Source: an uncultured Blautia sp.
GTDB lineage: Bacteria > Bacillota > Clostridia > Lachnospirales > Lachnospiraceae
DNA length: 64,000 nt
Assembly: GCA_900540785.1 (NCBI GenBank)
Contig: UQHF01000009.1
Coordinates: forward strand, 1-64,000
Reading direction: 5' to 3'
The notes below the pieces were generated by a model. The model was not told the DNA's origin. It made no database searches and saw only the letters and a program-made list of their open reading frames with translations. Every line of letters starts with the position of its first letter. The stretch's first letter is position 1. A program made the position numbers and the translations under genes. Shown piece by piece: positions 8,571-16,205 of this stretch.

Positions 8571-9050
8571 ATGGCTAGAAAGATGACAACAAAAAAAGCA
8601 GACACAACTGCAAAAACAGCATCTGTGAAAGAGACTCCTGCAAAATCTGTTGCTGCCGCACCTGTAGAGAACGCTGTAAAAGCTGAGACTGAAAAGACAG
8701 AAAATGCAAAAGTAACCGCTGTTAAGGAAGAAGAAAAAATAGCAGAAAAAGAAACACCAGCTAAAAAAACAACAACAAGGAAGACTGCTTCCAAAACTGC
8801 CGCACCGAAGAAAACTCCGGCAAAGAGAACTGCTGCAAAAAAAGCAGAGACAAATACAGAAGTGTATGTTCAGTTCTGGGGCAGAGAAATACATACAAAA
8901 GATGTTGTAGAAAACATTAAAAAAGTATGGACAGAGGAAATGGGCAAAAAAGAGTCCGATATGAAAGAGCTGAAAGTGTATATCAAACCGGAAGATAATG
9001 GCGCGCATTATGTGATCAATGGCGACATTACTGGTTTTATTGGAATGTAA
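8571..9050 (+). CDS. Histone H1-like Ala/Lys-rich protein with DUF6465-type C-terminus
   Basis: A 159-residue protein in two parts. Residues 1-98 are low complexity, rich in Lys, Ala and Thr with repeated AKKTTTRKTA and AAPKKTPAKRTAAKK patterns like the tails of histone H1-like bacterial proteins. Residues 100-159 form a compact domain reading EVYVQFWGREIHTKDVVENI and ending GAHYVINGDITGFIGM, which I recognise as the DUF6465 family of Clostridia. No enzymatic motif is present. The basic tail suggests binding to nucleic acid or another polyanion; that is inference. The gene has its own promoter and terminator. Confidence 0.75.
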   Translation: MARKMTTKKADTTAKTASVKETPAKSVAAAPVENAVKAETEKTENAKVTAVKEEEKIAEKETPAKKTTTRKTASKTAAPKKTPAKRTAAKKAETNTEVYVQFWGREIHTKDVVENIKKVWTEEMGKKESDMKELKVYIKPEDNGAHYVINGDITGFIGM

Positions 9051-9070
9051 TTGAAATCTGTACAGTAAAA

Positions 9071-9106
9071 TGCCGGGATATGAGATTTCATATTCCCGGC
9101 ATTTTT
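9071..9106 (+). terminator. Intrinsic terminator, possibly bidirectional
   Basis: A long stem (tgccgggatatg against catattcccggca, with a one-base bulge) is followed by attttt. It sits between convergent genes: the DUF6465-like gene on the plus strand and the spore protein on the minus strand. The aaaa before the stem could serve the minus strand weakly. Confidence 0.8.
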
Positions 9107-9141
9107 CTGCAAATATAAGTGCTCTGATATTCAGAGGCGGT

Positions 9142-9375
9142 TTAGAAACCGGACTGGCTTCCTGCAGAACCGCTGGACATCTGGCGCTCCTGCGCCTCGA
9201 TCATCTTTTTCACCATATATCCGCCGACGCTTCCGTTCTGTTTGGAAGTAAGGTTACCGTTGTATCCGTCTGTAAGCGGAACACCCAGTTCATTTGCAAC
9301 TTCAAATTTAAAACGGTCTAATGCGCCTTTGGCTTCTGGTACAACTGCTCTGTTAGAAGAATTGTTGTTTGACAT
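9142..9375 (-). CDS. Alpha/beta-type small acid-soluble spore protein
   Basis: A 77-residue protein matching the alpha/beta SASP family, which coats and protects DNA in dormant spores. The germination-protease cleavage region reads FKFEVANELGVPL, and the conserved C-terminal block reads NGNLTSKQNGSVGGYMVKKM. A strong aaggagg ribosome-binding site precedes the start. Expression from a forespore sigma-G promoter would be expected, but the upstream region does not give a clean match. It is direct evidence that the organism belongs to a sporulating lineage. Confidence 0.95.
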   Translation of the reverse strand: MSNNNSSNRAVVPEAKGALDRFKFEVANELGVPLTDGYNGNLTSKQNGSVGGYMVKKMIEAQERQMSSGSAGSQSGF

Positions 9376-9522
9376 GATTCATTTCCTCCTTGGTTGTTTG
9401 TTTGTTGTTACATTGCTAGTATATGAAAAAATAAAAATAATACACTGGCAGTTCTTACATATAGTGGCAGAATTATGAAAATATTAACAATCTATGAAAT
9501 TTGTATATTTTAAAAGATTTAA

Positions 9523-9551
9523 TTGCACTTCTTTTAGCTATTTGTTATAAT
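9523..9551 (+). promoter_or_regulatory. Promoter of the mgsA-rsmD-coaD operon
   Basis: TTGCAC (9523-9528), a 17-base spacer and TATAAT (9546-9551) make a near-consensus sigma-A promoter about 57 bases before the mgsA start. Confidence 0.7.
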
Positions 9552-9607
9552 GTCAAATAGGGAAATTAGATTTTACGAAAATGGAATGGCAGAATGGAGA
9601 GTGAATT

Positions 9608-10003
9608 ATGAATTTAGGAATTATTGCACATAACAGTAAAAAGGTATTAATTGAAGATTTCTGCATTGCCTATAAAAATATTCTTGCAAAGCATGAGGTT
9701 TATGCGACAGGAACTACAGGAAGAAGGATTGAGGAAGCTACAGGGCTTCATGTTCATAAATTTCTGGCAGGAAGTATTGGCGGCGACAAACAGTTTACGG
9801 AGATGATTGAGAGAGAAGACATGGATATGGTCATTCTCTTTTATAATCCGGTTATGATGGATCCGAAAGAACCGGACATCACAAATATTGTAAAAAAATG
9901 CGACCAGTATAATATTCCGGTTGCGACAAATATTGCCACAGCGGAGCTTCTGATTCTGGGACTTGCGCGTGGAGACCTGGATTGGAGACTGAATCTGAAA
10001 TGA
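9608..10003 (+). CDS. mgsA: Methylglyoxal synthase
   Basis: A 131-residue protein converting dihydroxyacetone phosphate to methylglyoxal, a bypass relieving phosphosugar stress. The phosphate-binding GTTGRRIEEATGL (near residue 37) and catalytic SIGGDKQF with its Asp (near 60) are intact, and VATNIATAELLI marks the C-terminal part. Its stop overlaps the rsmD start (ATGA). Confidence 0.95.
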   Translation: MNLGIIAHNSKKVLIEDFCIAYKNILAKHEVYATGTTGRRIEEATGLHVHKFLAGSIGGDKQFTEMIEREDMDMVILFYNPVMMDPKEPDITNIVKKCDQYNIPVATNIATAELLILGLARGDLDWRLNLK

Positions 10004-10554
10004 GAGTCATAGCAGGAAAAGCAAGACGTTTAAACTTAAAAACAGTTCCGGGGATGGATACGCGCCCCACAACAGACAGAATAAAAGAGACATTGTTTAA
10101 TATTCTCCAGCCGGAAATGCTGGACTGCCGTTTTCTTGATCTCTTTGCAGGAAGCGGAGCGATCGGAATTGAGGCTTTGAGCCGTGGAGCGGCAGAAGCC
10201 GTATTTGTGGAAAAGAATCCGAAGGCATGTGCATGTATCCGGGAAAATCTGGCATTTACAAAACTTGCAGAAGGTGGTAAACTGCTGAACATGGATGTGC
10301 TTCAGGCGCTGCGTTCTCTGGAGGCGAAAGGTGCATTCGACTGTATTTTTATGGATCCTCCTTATAATCAGGAACTGGAAAAAGAAGTTCTCCTGTACCT
10401 GAAAGAAAGTGAAACGGCAGATGAGAATACTCTGATCATAATAGAAGCGGAGCTTTCCACTGATTTTTCTTATGTGACAGAGCTGGGATATGAGCTTTTG
10501 CGTGTGAAAGAGTATAAGACAAATAAGCACATTTTTTTAAAAAAGAGAAAGTGA
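10000..10554 (+). CDS. rsmD: 16S rRNA (guanine966-N2)-methyltransferase
   Basis: A 184-residue class I methyltransferase. It begins MRVIAGKARRLNL, typical of RsmD. The SAM-binding loop reads LDLFAGSGAIGIEALSRGA (near residue 45), and the catalytic motif is FMDPPYN (near 117). The start at 10000 (ATGA overlap with mgsA) is preferred to 9982 because homologs start at MRVIAG. It is followed by coaD, the classical rsmD-coaD pair. Confidence 0.95.
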   Translation: MRVIAGKARRLNLKTVPGMDTRPTTDRIKETLFNILQPEMLDCRFLDLFAGSGAIGIEALSRGAAEAVFVEKNPKACACIRENLAFTKLAEGGKLLNMDVLQALRSLEAKGAFDCIFMDPPYNQELEKEVLLYLKESETADENTLIIIEAELSTDFSYVTELGYELLRVKEYKTNKHIFLKKRK

Positions 10555-10563
10555 GAAAAATAC

Positions 10564-11058
10564 ATGGTAGTAGCAGTATATCCCGGAAGTTTTGATCCGG
10601 CTACTTATGGGCATCTGGATGTGATCAAACGTGCCAGCGTATCTTTCGATAAAATAATTGTGGGAGTTTTGCATAATTCTGCAAAAAGTCCGTTGTTTTC
10701 TGTGGAAGAACGTGTTAATATACTAGAAAAGGCGACAAAAGATATTCCAAATGTAGAAGTGAAGCCTTTTGAAGGTTTGTCAGTGAATTTTGCAAGAGAG
10801 AATCACGCGCAGGTTATTATAAGAGGTCTGCGGGCAGTTACAGATTTTGAATATGAACTGCAGATGGCACAGACAAATCGTGTCCTGGCTCAGGATATAG
10901 ATACTGTTTTTATGACTACAAGCCTTGAATACGCATATTTAAGTTCCACCATTATGAAGGAAGTTGCGTCCTTTGGAGGAGACTTAAGCAAGTTTGCACC
11001 GCCTGAGATCATCGAGGCGGTAAGACAGAAAATGCCGAAAGATAAACAGATAAAATAA
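10564..11058 (+). CDS. coaD: Phosphopantetheine adenylyltransferase
   Basis: A 164-residue nucleotidyltransferase for the penultimate step of coenzyme A synthesis. The family motif is AVYPGSFDPATYGHLDVIKR (residues 4-23), with the TxGH His. RGLRAVTDFEYELQMA and the ISSTxxKE-like LSSTIMKEVASFGGD are present. The length is normal. It is cotranscribed with rsmD. Confidence 0.97.
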   Translation: MVVAVYPGSFDPATYGHLDVIKRASVSFDKIIVGVLHNSAKSPLFSVEERVNILEKATKDIPNVEVKPFEGLSVNFARENHAQVIIRGLRAVTDFEYELQMAQTNRVLAQDIDTVFMTTSLEYAYLSSTIMKEVASFGGDLSKFAPPEIIEAVRQKMPKDKQIK

Positions 11059-11070
11059 GGAGAGTGTATT

Positions 11071-11697
11071 ATGAGCAGCAGAATTGAACAGATTATTGAT
11101 GAGATTGATGAGTATGTGGAGAGCTGTAAATTTCAGCCTCTTTCTACTACCAAGATTGTCGTACAGAAGGAAGAGATCATGGAGCTTCTCAGAGAACTTC
11201 GTCTGAAAACTCCAGATGAAATTAAACGCTACCAGAAGATCATCAGCAACAAAGATGCCATTCTGGAAGATGCACAGGCAAAGGCGGACGCGATCATCGC
11301 AGACGCACAGACAAAAGCCCAGGAGCTGGTAACACAGCACGAGATCATGCAGAAGGCTTATGCACAGGCAAATGAGACGATCAATGCAGCAAATAAGCAG
11401 GCACAGGAAATTCTGGACTCCGCTACAGAAGATGCAAACAGCATTCGCCTGAGTGCAATCACATATACAGATGAAATGATGGCAAATATTGGCTCTGTAC
11501 TTGACCAGACACTGGAAGATGCAGGCGGTAAATATAAGATGTTTATTGATGCGCTTCAGAGCTGCCTGGACGTAGTAAACCAGAACAGACAGGAGCTTGC
11601 GCCGCAGACAGCTCAGGCTGCAGCTATGTCCAGTTCTTATCATGCAGAAGACAGCTCCGCTGATGAAGAACTGTTAGATGAGCTGGGTGACAACTAA
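11071..11697 (+). CDS. DivIVA-like coiled-coil protein
   Basis: A 208-residue protein with no membrane segment. It begins SSRIEQIIDEIDEYVESCKF and contains a long Ala/Gln-rich coiled coil (about residues 70-135, built of repeats such as DAQAKADAIIADAQTKAQ). Clostridial homologs are often labelled ATPase or V-type ATP synthase subunit, but no nucleotide-binding loop is visible. The resemblance to DivIVA/SepF-type scaffold proteins is general. It follows coaD by 12 bases. Its last 24 bases overlap the 3' end of the convergent ylbJ gene. Confidence 0.65.
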   Translation: MSSRIEQIIDEIDEYVESCKFQPLSTTKIVVQKEEIMELLRELRLKTPDEIKRYQKIISNKDAILEDAQAKADAIIADAQTKAQELVTQHEIMQKAYAQANETINAANKQAQEILDSATEDANSIRLSAITYTDEMMANIGSVLDQTLEDAGGKYKMFIDALQSCLDVVNQNRQELAPQTAQAAAMSSSYHAEDSSADEELLDELGDN

Positions 11698-12606
11698 GAC
11701 GAGTAGTGCAGTGATGGCTGCATACATACATTTTGCGGCAAAGTAGGGAAGAACAGAAAGCTGTTCTTTTAATACGCTCTTTGTCTGGGCGAGGATACAT
11801 AAGCCTCCGAAGGCAGTCATCGTCATGGCATAGAGATATTTCTTCGTATAAGAAAGACCCGAGAGCGCAAGCTGGTGAAGACCGGTTGTAAGCTCTGTGA
11901 TGCCGAGAAATATGTATTTTCCTTCAGAATCAGACGGGCAGAAGTGACCGATCACTGCTCCCAGGATAGAGAAAAGAAGAATATATCCGCCGAGACGGGT
12001 GATGGTTTCGAAACCGTTCATAATAGAGACGTCTATGACAGCTCCTGGCGAGCTGACAGCGGATGTCTCTTTTTTTGATGGTGATATGGGAGCAAAGGTC
12101 TTGTTTTTATAAATAATAAAGCGGAAAAACAGCATACATATAAAGTTTGAGAGCAGAAGAATTCCTGCAATTTCTGCTATCTTTGTCCTTCCTCCAAGAC
12201 AGATCTGCGATACATAGGCAGTGAGAAAGACGGGGCTTGGGTTGTTGGAAAAAGTAAGGAGATACGAGGCTTCTTTTTTGCTTATTTTATTTTCCTGATA
12301 TAGATCAGAGGCAAGTTTTGCACCCATAGGGTATCCGCAGAGCATACCAAGAAGGAAAACATAAGCGCCGCAGGGAGTCAGTCCAAGAAATTTTTTCCAG
12401 AAAAAGGAAAGAGGGCTTAAAATTTTTTCGATTCCCTTTGTATGCAGAAGAATTCCGGTTAAAATAAGAAAGGGAAGAAGCGTGGGGATTAAGGTGTTCA
12501 GCCACAGCTTCATTCCGTCTCTGGCTGCAAAAAGAGCTTCCTCCGGGTATTTCAGGAGAAAAAGAAGAAGGCAGATAACGCCGGCTGTTGTGATACGTTG
12601 TTTCAT
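11674..12606 (-). CDS. ylbJ: Sporulation membrane protein, YlbJ-like (nucleoside-recognition/Gate domain)
   Basis: A 310-residue polytopic membrane protein. It has the Gate-domain patterns NTLIPTLLPFLILTGIL (near residue 37), LLGMLCGYPMGAKLASDLY (near 85) and LTFSNNPSPVFLTAYVS (near 118). This matches YlbJ, needed for the spore cortex or coat stage in Bacillus. It is shorter than Bacillus YlbJ (about 400 residues), with a short central loop. It lies near coaD as in Bacillus subtilis, where ylbI (coaD) and ylbJ are neighbours, though here on the opposite strand. Its 3' end overlaps that of the preceding gene by 24 bases. Confidence 0.85.
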   Translation of the reverse strand: MKQRITTAGVICLLLFLLKYPEEALFAARDGMKLWLNTLIPTLLPFLILTGILLHTKGIEKILSPLSFFWKKFLGLTPCGAYVFLLGMLCGYPMGAKLASDLYQENKISKKEASYLLTFSNNPSPVFLTAYVSQICLGGRTKIAEIAGILLLSNFICMLFFRFIIYKNKTFAPISPSKKETSAVSSPGAVIDVSIMNGFETITRLGGYILLFSILGAVIGHFCPSDSEGKYIFLGITELTTGLHQLALSGLSYTKKYLYAMTMTAFGGLCILAQTKSVLKEQLSVLPYFAAKCMYAAITALLVLVVTQLI

Positions 12607-12683
12607 ATGCGCCTGCTTGTTTTTTCTTAAATATATGGCGTTTTATGAGGATATATGATTAATAAAATTGGAGGTGTCATTTT

Positions 12684-14135
12684 ATGGCAGTACTGGAACA
12701 GTGTGAGCCAAAAAGAGTGTTTCATTATTTTGAGGAGATTTGTAAAATCCCTCACGGCTCAGGAAATACAAAAGAAATCAGCGATTATCTTGTAGGTTTT
12801 GCAAAAGAGCAGGGCTTAAAATATGTACAGGATGATCTGAATAATGTAGTGATCTATAAAGAGGCAACAGAAGGGTACGAGAATGCGCCGGTTGTCATTC
12901 TTCAGGGACATATGGATATGGTGTGTGAAAAACGTCCGGATGTTGTTCACGATTTTACAAAGGACGGTCTGAATCTTTCTGTAAAAGACGGATATGTTTC
13001 TGCAAACGGCACAACCCTGGGAGGAGACAACGGAATCGCAGTTGCCTATGGTCTTGCGCTTCTGGAGAGCAAAGACATTCCTCACCCTGCGCTTGAAGTC
13101 CTCATTACAGTAGACGAGGAAATCGGACTTCTTGGGGCAAAGGATTTTGACTGCAGCGTTTTAAAGGGAAAGAGATTTATTAATCTGGATTCCGAAGCAG
13201 AAGGAAGCATCTGGATCAGCTGTGCAGGCGGACTTTCTGCATACAGCCGCATTCCTGTCCAGAGAGTAGAGGCAGAGGGAGTAATTCTCACAGTGAAAAT
13301 TTCCGGCCTTATGGGCGGACATTCCGGTGCGGAAATCGACAAAAAACGTGCAAATGCGAATGTGCTCATGGGAAGATTTTTATACGGTCTCAAGAAAAAA
13401 TGTGAGTATGAGCTTGTTTCTGTAAATGGCGGACAGAAGGACAATGCCATTCCAAGAGAATGTACTGCCGTTCTTGCAGTTGGAGAAGAGGGTGTTTCAG
13501 AGGTTCTTTCCTACGCTTTCTGGCTCCAGGGGAAATTAAGAGAAGAATATACAGGAAGCGATGAGGGCATTACTCTTTCTGTAGAAAACGAGGGCGTGAA
13601 GAAAACAGAAATCATGCATCCTACAAGCAGAGAAAGAATTCTTTTTTACCTTATGAATATTCCGTTTGGCGTATTAAAGATGAGCGGAACTATAGAGGGA
13701 CTTGTTGAGACCTCCAATAATATTGGAATCTTAAAAACAGAGGACAGTGAAGTTCTGGCAGTTTCCAGTGTGAGAAGCTCTGTGGGAGCGGCGAGAGACG
13801 CGGTTGCAGATAAGTTGGAGTATCTTACAGAATTCCTGGGAGGCGAATTTGAAATCCAGGGCGCATATCCGGCATGGGAGTACCGCAAGGATTCTCCGCT
13901 TCGTGATAAGATGGCAAAAGTATATGAAGAAATGTACGGAGAGAAGCCAAATGTAGTTGCCATTCATGCAGGACTGGAATGCGGTCTTTTCTATGAAAAA
14001 ATAGAAAATCTTGACTGTGTGTCTATTGGTCCGAATATGAAGGATATTCATACTTCTGAGGAGATGCTTGAAATTGCGTCAGTGGAAAGAGTCTGGAATT
14101 ATCTTGTGAAAGTTCTGGAAAATCTGAAAGATTGA
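12684..14135 (+). CDS. pepD: Aminoacyl-histidine dipeptidase, M20 family
   Basis: A 483-residue zinc peptidase of the PepD (carnosinase-like, M20C) type, cutting Xaa-His and other dipeptides in the cytoplasm. Metal-site motifs are VILQGHMDMVCEKRPDVVHD (near residue 72), LGGDNGIAVAYGLAL (near 113) and VDEEIGLLGAKDFD (near 147). LMGGHSGAEIDKKRANAN (near 210) is the dimerisation-domain His motif, and the last ligand lies in IGPNMKDIHTSEE near residue 450. The start follows ggaggtg. Confidence 0.95.
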   Translation: MAVLEQCEPKRVFHYFEEICKIPHGSGNTKEISDYLVGFAKEQGLKYVQDDLNNVVIYKEATEGYENAPVVILQGHMDMVCEKRPDVVHDFTKDGLNLSVKDGYVSANGTTLGGDNGIAVAYGLALLESKDIPHPALEVLITVDEEIGLLGAKDFDCSVLKGKRFINLDSEAEGSIWISCAGGLSAYSRIPVQRVEAEGVILTVKISGLMGGHSGAEIDKKRANANVLMGRFLYGLKKKCEYELVSVNGGQKDNAIPRECTAVLAVGEEGVSEVLSYAFWLQGKLREEYTGSDEGITLSVENEGVKKTEIMHPTSRERILFYLMNIPFGVLKMSGTIEGLVETSNNIGILKTEDSEVLAVSSVRSSVGAARDAVADKLEYLTEFLGGEFEIQGAYPAWEYRKDSPLRDKMAKVYEEMYGEKPNVVAIHAGLECGLFYEKIENLDCVSIGPNMKDIHTSEEMLEIASVERVWNYLVKVLENLKD

Positions 14136-14145
14136 TACAGGAGGG

Positions 14146-14171
14146 CTCCGGTAGAAATACCGGGGTCTTTT
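14146..14171 (+). terminator. Intrinsic terminator of pepD
   Basis: The stem ctccggta and taccgggg (loop gaaa) is followed by tcttttt. A second hairpin, gaatctcg-caag-cgagattc at 14199-14218, follows 28 bases on and may reinforce it. Confidence 0.75.
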
Positions 14172-14249
14172 TATGCTATAGGAAATTACTCCGGCGGAGA
14201 ATCTCGCAAGCGAGATTCTTTGTTATAAACAGAGAACAGTTCCTTAATA

Positions 14250-14297
14250 AACAGTATATAACACTTGACAACAGTGTACATACTGTTATATACTGTT
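14250..14297 (+). promoter_or_regulatory. Promoter and palindromic operator of the YtrA-type ABC operon
   Basis: The promoter TTGACA (14265-14270), with an 18-base spacer and TATACT (14289-14294), is flanked by a perfect 11-base inverted repeat: aacagtatata at 14250-14260 and tatatactgtt at 14287-14297. A second, inner pair (acagt and actgt, 14271-14286) fills the spacer. The outer right arm covers the -10, so a dimeric repressor bound here would block polymerase. The GntR protein encoded just downstream is the obvious ligand. Confidence 0.75.
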
Positions 14298-14320
14298 AAT
14301 CAAATAGGAGGCCAACTATT

Positions 14321-14701
14321 ATGGAGATTATCATCAATCATACATCTATGCAGCCCATTTACGAACAGATTGCGGATCGGATCAAGGGTATGGTTATGGA
14401 AGGAAGTTTAAAAGCGGGAGAAATGCTGCCTTCTGTAAGGACAATGGCAAAGGAACTGAAAATCAGCGCTCTCACAGTAAAAAAAGCGTATGATTTCCTG
14501 GAGGAGGAAGGCTTTGTTGTAACAGTCCACGGAAAAGGAAGCTTTATCGCAGAACATAATCAGAATCTTATGATGGAAGAACGCAGAAAAGAAACGGAGG
14601 CTGCACTGGAGCAGGTGATCCGAAGAAGCCGTCAGGGCGGACTTTCGGATGAAGAAATCAGAGAGCTGTTTGAGCTGATCATGGAGGAAGATATATGTTA
14701 G
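14321..14701 (+). CDS. GntR-family repressor, YtrA subfamily
   Basis: A 126-residue regulator: an N-terminal winged helix-turn-helix with PIYEQIADRIKGMVMEGSLK, LPSVRTMAKELKISALTVKK and VHGKGSFIAEH, then a short helical tail instead of a ligand domain, as in YtrA. Its gene follows a palindromic operator and precedes an ABC exporter, the standard YtrA layout in which the repressor controls its own transporter. An aggagg site precedes the start. Its stop overlaps the next start. Confidence 0.9.
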   Translation: MEIIINHTSMQPIYEQIADRIKGMVMEGSLKAGEMLPSVRTMAKELKISALTVKKAYDFLEEEGFVVTVHGKGSFIAEHNQNLMMEERRKETEAALEQVIRRSRQGGLSDEEIRELFELIMEEDIC

Positions 14702-15549
14702 TGGAAATGAAACATGTGAAAAAACATTACCGGGATTTTTCCCTGGACTGTTCCCTGCAATTAAAAGAGGGCTGTATTACAGGCCTGATAGGAGCAAATG
14801 GCGCAGGAAAGAGTACGGCTTTTAAAGCGATTCTCGGTCTGATCCGGCCGGAGGAGGGAGAAATCACGGTTCTGGGAGAAAAGGGAAGCAGTCTTACAGG
14901 AAAAATAAAGGAAGAGATTGGAGTGGTACTTCCAGAGAGCAGCTTCAGCCGGTATCTGAAAGTAAAACAGATCGTTCCGGTTATGAAAGAGCTGTATTCC
15001 CGGTTTGACAGAGAATACTTTCTGGAACAGTGCAGAAGATTTTCCATTCCCGAGGATAAGGTTTTGAAGGAATTTTCCACGGGAATGCTGGCAAAGCTTA
15101 AAATCCTTCTGGCGCTTTCTTACCGACCGAGGATCCTTATATTAGACGAGCCAACCTCAGGGCTTGATGTGCTGACAAGAGATGAGCTTCTGACGGTGCT
15201 TCGGGAATATATGGAGGAGAGCGACAGGAGAGGGATTCTCATCAGCTCCCATATTTCCTCGGATCTGGAGGGGCTGTGTGACGATATGTACATGATCCAT
15301 CAGGGAAAAATCGTGATGTATGAGGAGACAGACGTGCTTCTTGATGAATATGGAATTTTAAAAGTAAGCGCAGATGAATACAGACAGCTTGATAAAAGAT
15401 TTCTCCTGAAAAGGAAAAAAGAAAACTTTGGGTATAGCTGCCTGACAAAAGAGAAGCATTATTATATGGAAAATTATTCTTCTTTTGTGGTGGAGAAATG
15501 TTCTCTTGATGAAGTGATTTCCATTATGGTAAAGGGGGAGGCAGTATGA
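14695..15549 (+). CDS. ABC transporter ATP-binding protein
   Basis: A 284-residue ABC ATPase. Walker A is GLIGANGAGKSTAFKAILGL (near residue 31), the signature is a degenerate FSTGMLAKLKILLAL (near 125), Walker B is PRILILDEPTSGLD (near 143), and the switch His lies in ISSHISSDL. The C-terminal 70 residues are an accessory tail. It pairs with the permease that follows through an ATGA overlap. The substrate is unknown; YtrA-type systems often respond to cell-wall antibiotics. Confidence 0.9.
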   Translation: MLVEMKHVKKHYRDFSLDCSLQLKEGCITGLIGANGAGKSTAFKAILGLIRPEEGEITVLGEKGSSLTGKIKEEIGVVLPESSFSRYLKVKQIVPVMKELYSRFDREYFLEQCRRFSIPEDKVLKEFSTGMLAKLKILLALSYRPRILILDEPTSGLDVLTRDELLTVLREYMEESDRRGILISSHISSDLEGLCDDMYMIHQGKIVMYEETDVLLDEYGILKVSADEYRQLDKRFLLKRKKENFGYSCLTKEKHYYMENYSSFVVEKCSLDEVISIMVKGEAV

Positions 15550-16202
15550 AGGGATTATTAAAGAAAGACTTGGCGATTTTATTTTGCAACAAAGCCATGC
15601 TGACTGCAGCGCTCATTGTTTTGGCGGGAGTTGCGTTCCTGGGAGAGGGCGGCGGACAGTTTATTATGGCATATATGGCAATTTTTGTGCCGATGGTTAC
15701 AAACAGTACCATAAGCTATGATGATACGGATCACGGAATGGCATACCTTATGACACTTCCTGTTACAAGAAGACAGTATGTATATTCTAAATACGTGTTT
15801 AGTGCAGGGGCAGGGTTTCTCTGCTGGATTTTTTCCTGTGTTATGGGAACTCTGTCCAATCTCATGCACGGAAGCAAAGGAGAACCGGGCGAATGGCTGT
15901 TTCTCTGTCTTATGAGCCTGGGAATCCTGATTTTTGTCAGCAGCCTTATGATTCCTGTGCAGCTAAAATTCGGGGCGGAGAAAGCGAAAATAGCAATGCT
16001 TCTTATTATGGTAGGAATTGCAGGAGTGACGGGGTTTTTCATTAGTATAAAAAAAGCAGTTTTCCCGGGAAGTATGAATCTGCTTTCTTTTTTAAATGAC
16101 AATCCCTTTGTGTTTGCGGGAATCGTGCTTTTATTTGCGCTGGCATCGGTGTTTATTTCCCTTTTTGTCAGCATACGGATTTTTGAAAAAAAGGAATGGT
16201 AA
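15546..16202 (+). CDS. ABC-2 type transporter permease
   Basis: A 218-residue membrane protein with about six membrane segments (near residues 16-32, 37-55, 80-100, 113-135, 145-165 and 180-208). It carries the ABC-2 family block SYDDTDHGMAYLMTLPVTRR near residue 58. It is the membrane partner of the preceding ATPase in a three-gene GntR-ATPase-permease operon. No extracellular domain is present. Confidence 0.85.
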   Translation: MKGLLKKDLAILFCNKAMLTAALIVLAGVAFLGEGGGQFIMAYMAIFVPMVTNSTISYDDTDHGMAYLMTLPVTRRQYVYSKYVFSAGAGFLCWIFSCVMGTLSNLMHGSKGEPGEWLFLCLMSLGILIFVSSLMIPVQLKFGAEKAKIAMLLIMVGIAGVTGFFISIKKAVFPGSMNLLSFLNDNPFVFAGIVLLFALASVFISLFVSIRIFEKKEW

Positions 16203-16205
16203 GAT

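Noticed and set aside
8526..9008. 160-residue Cys/Phe-rich frame on the minus strand
   Set aside because: It is the antisense shadow of the Lys/Ala-rich gene; its composition follows from that repeat and it lacks a ribosome-binding site.
10984..11643. 219-residue minus-strand frame opposite the coiled-coil gene
   Set aside because: Antisense shadow rich in Cys and Leu, without start signals.
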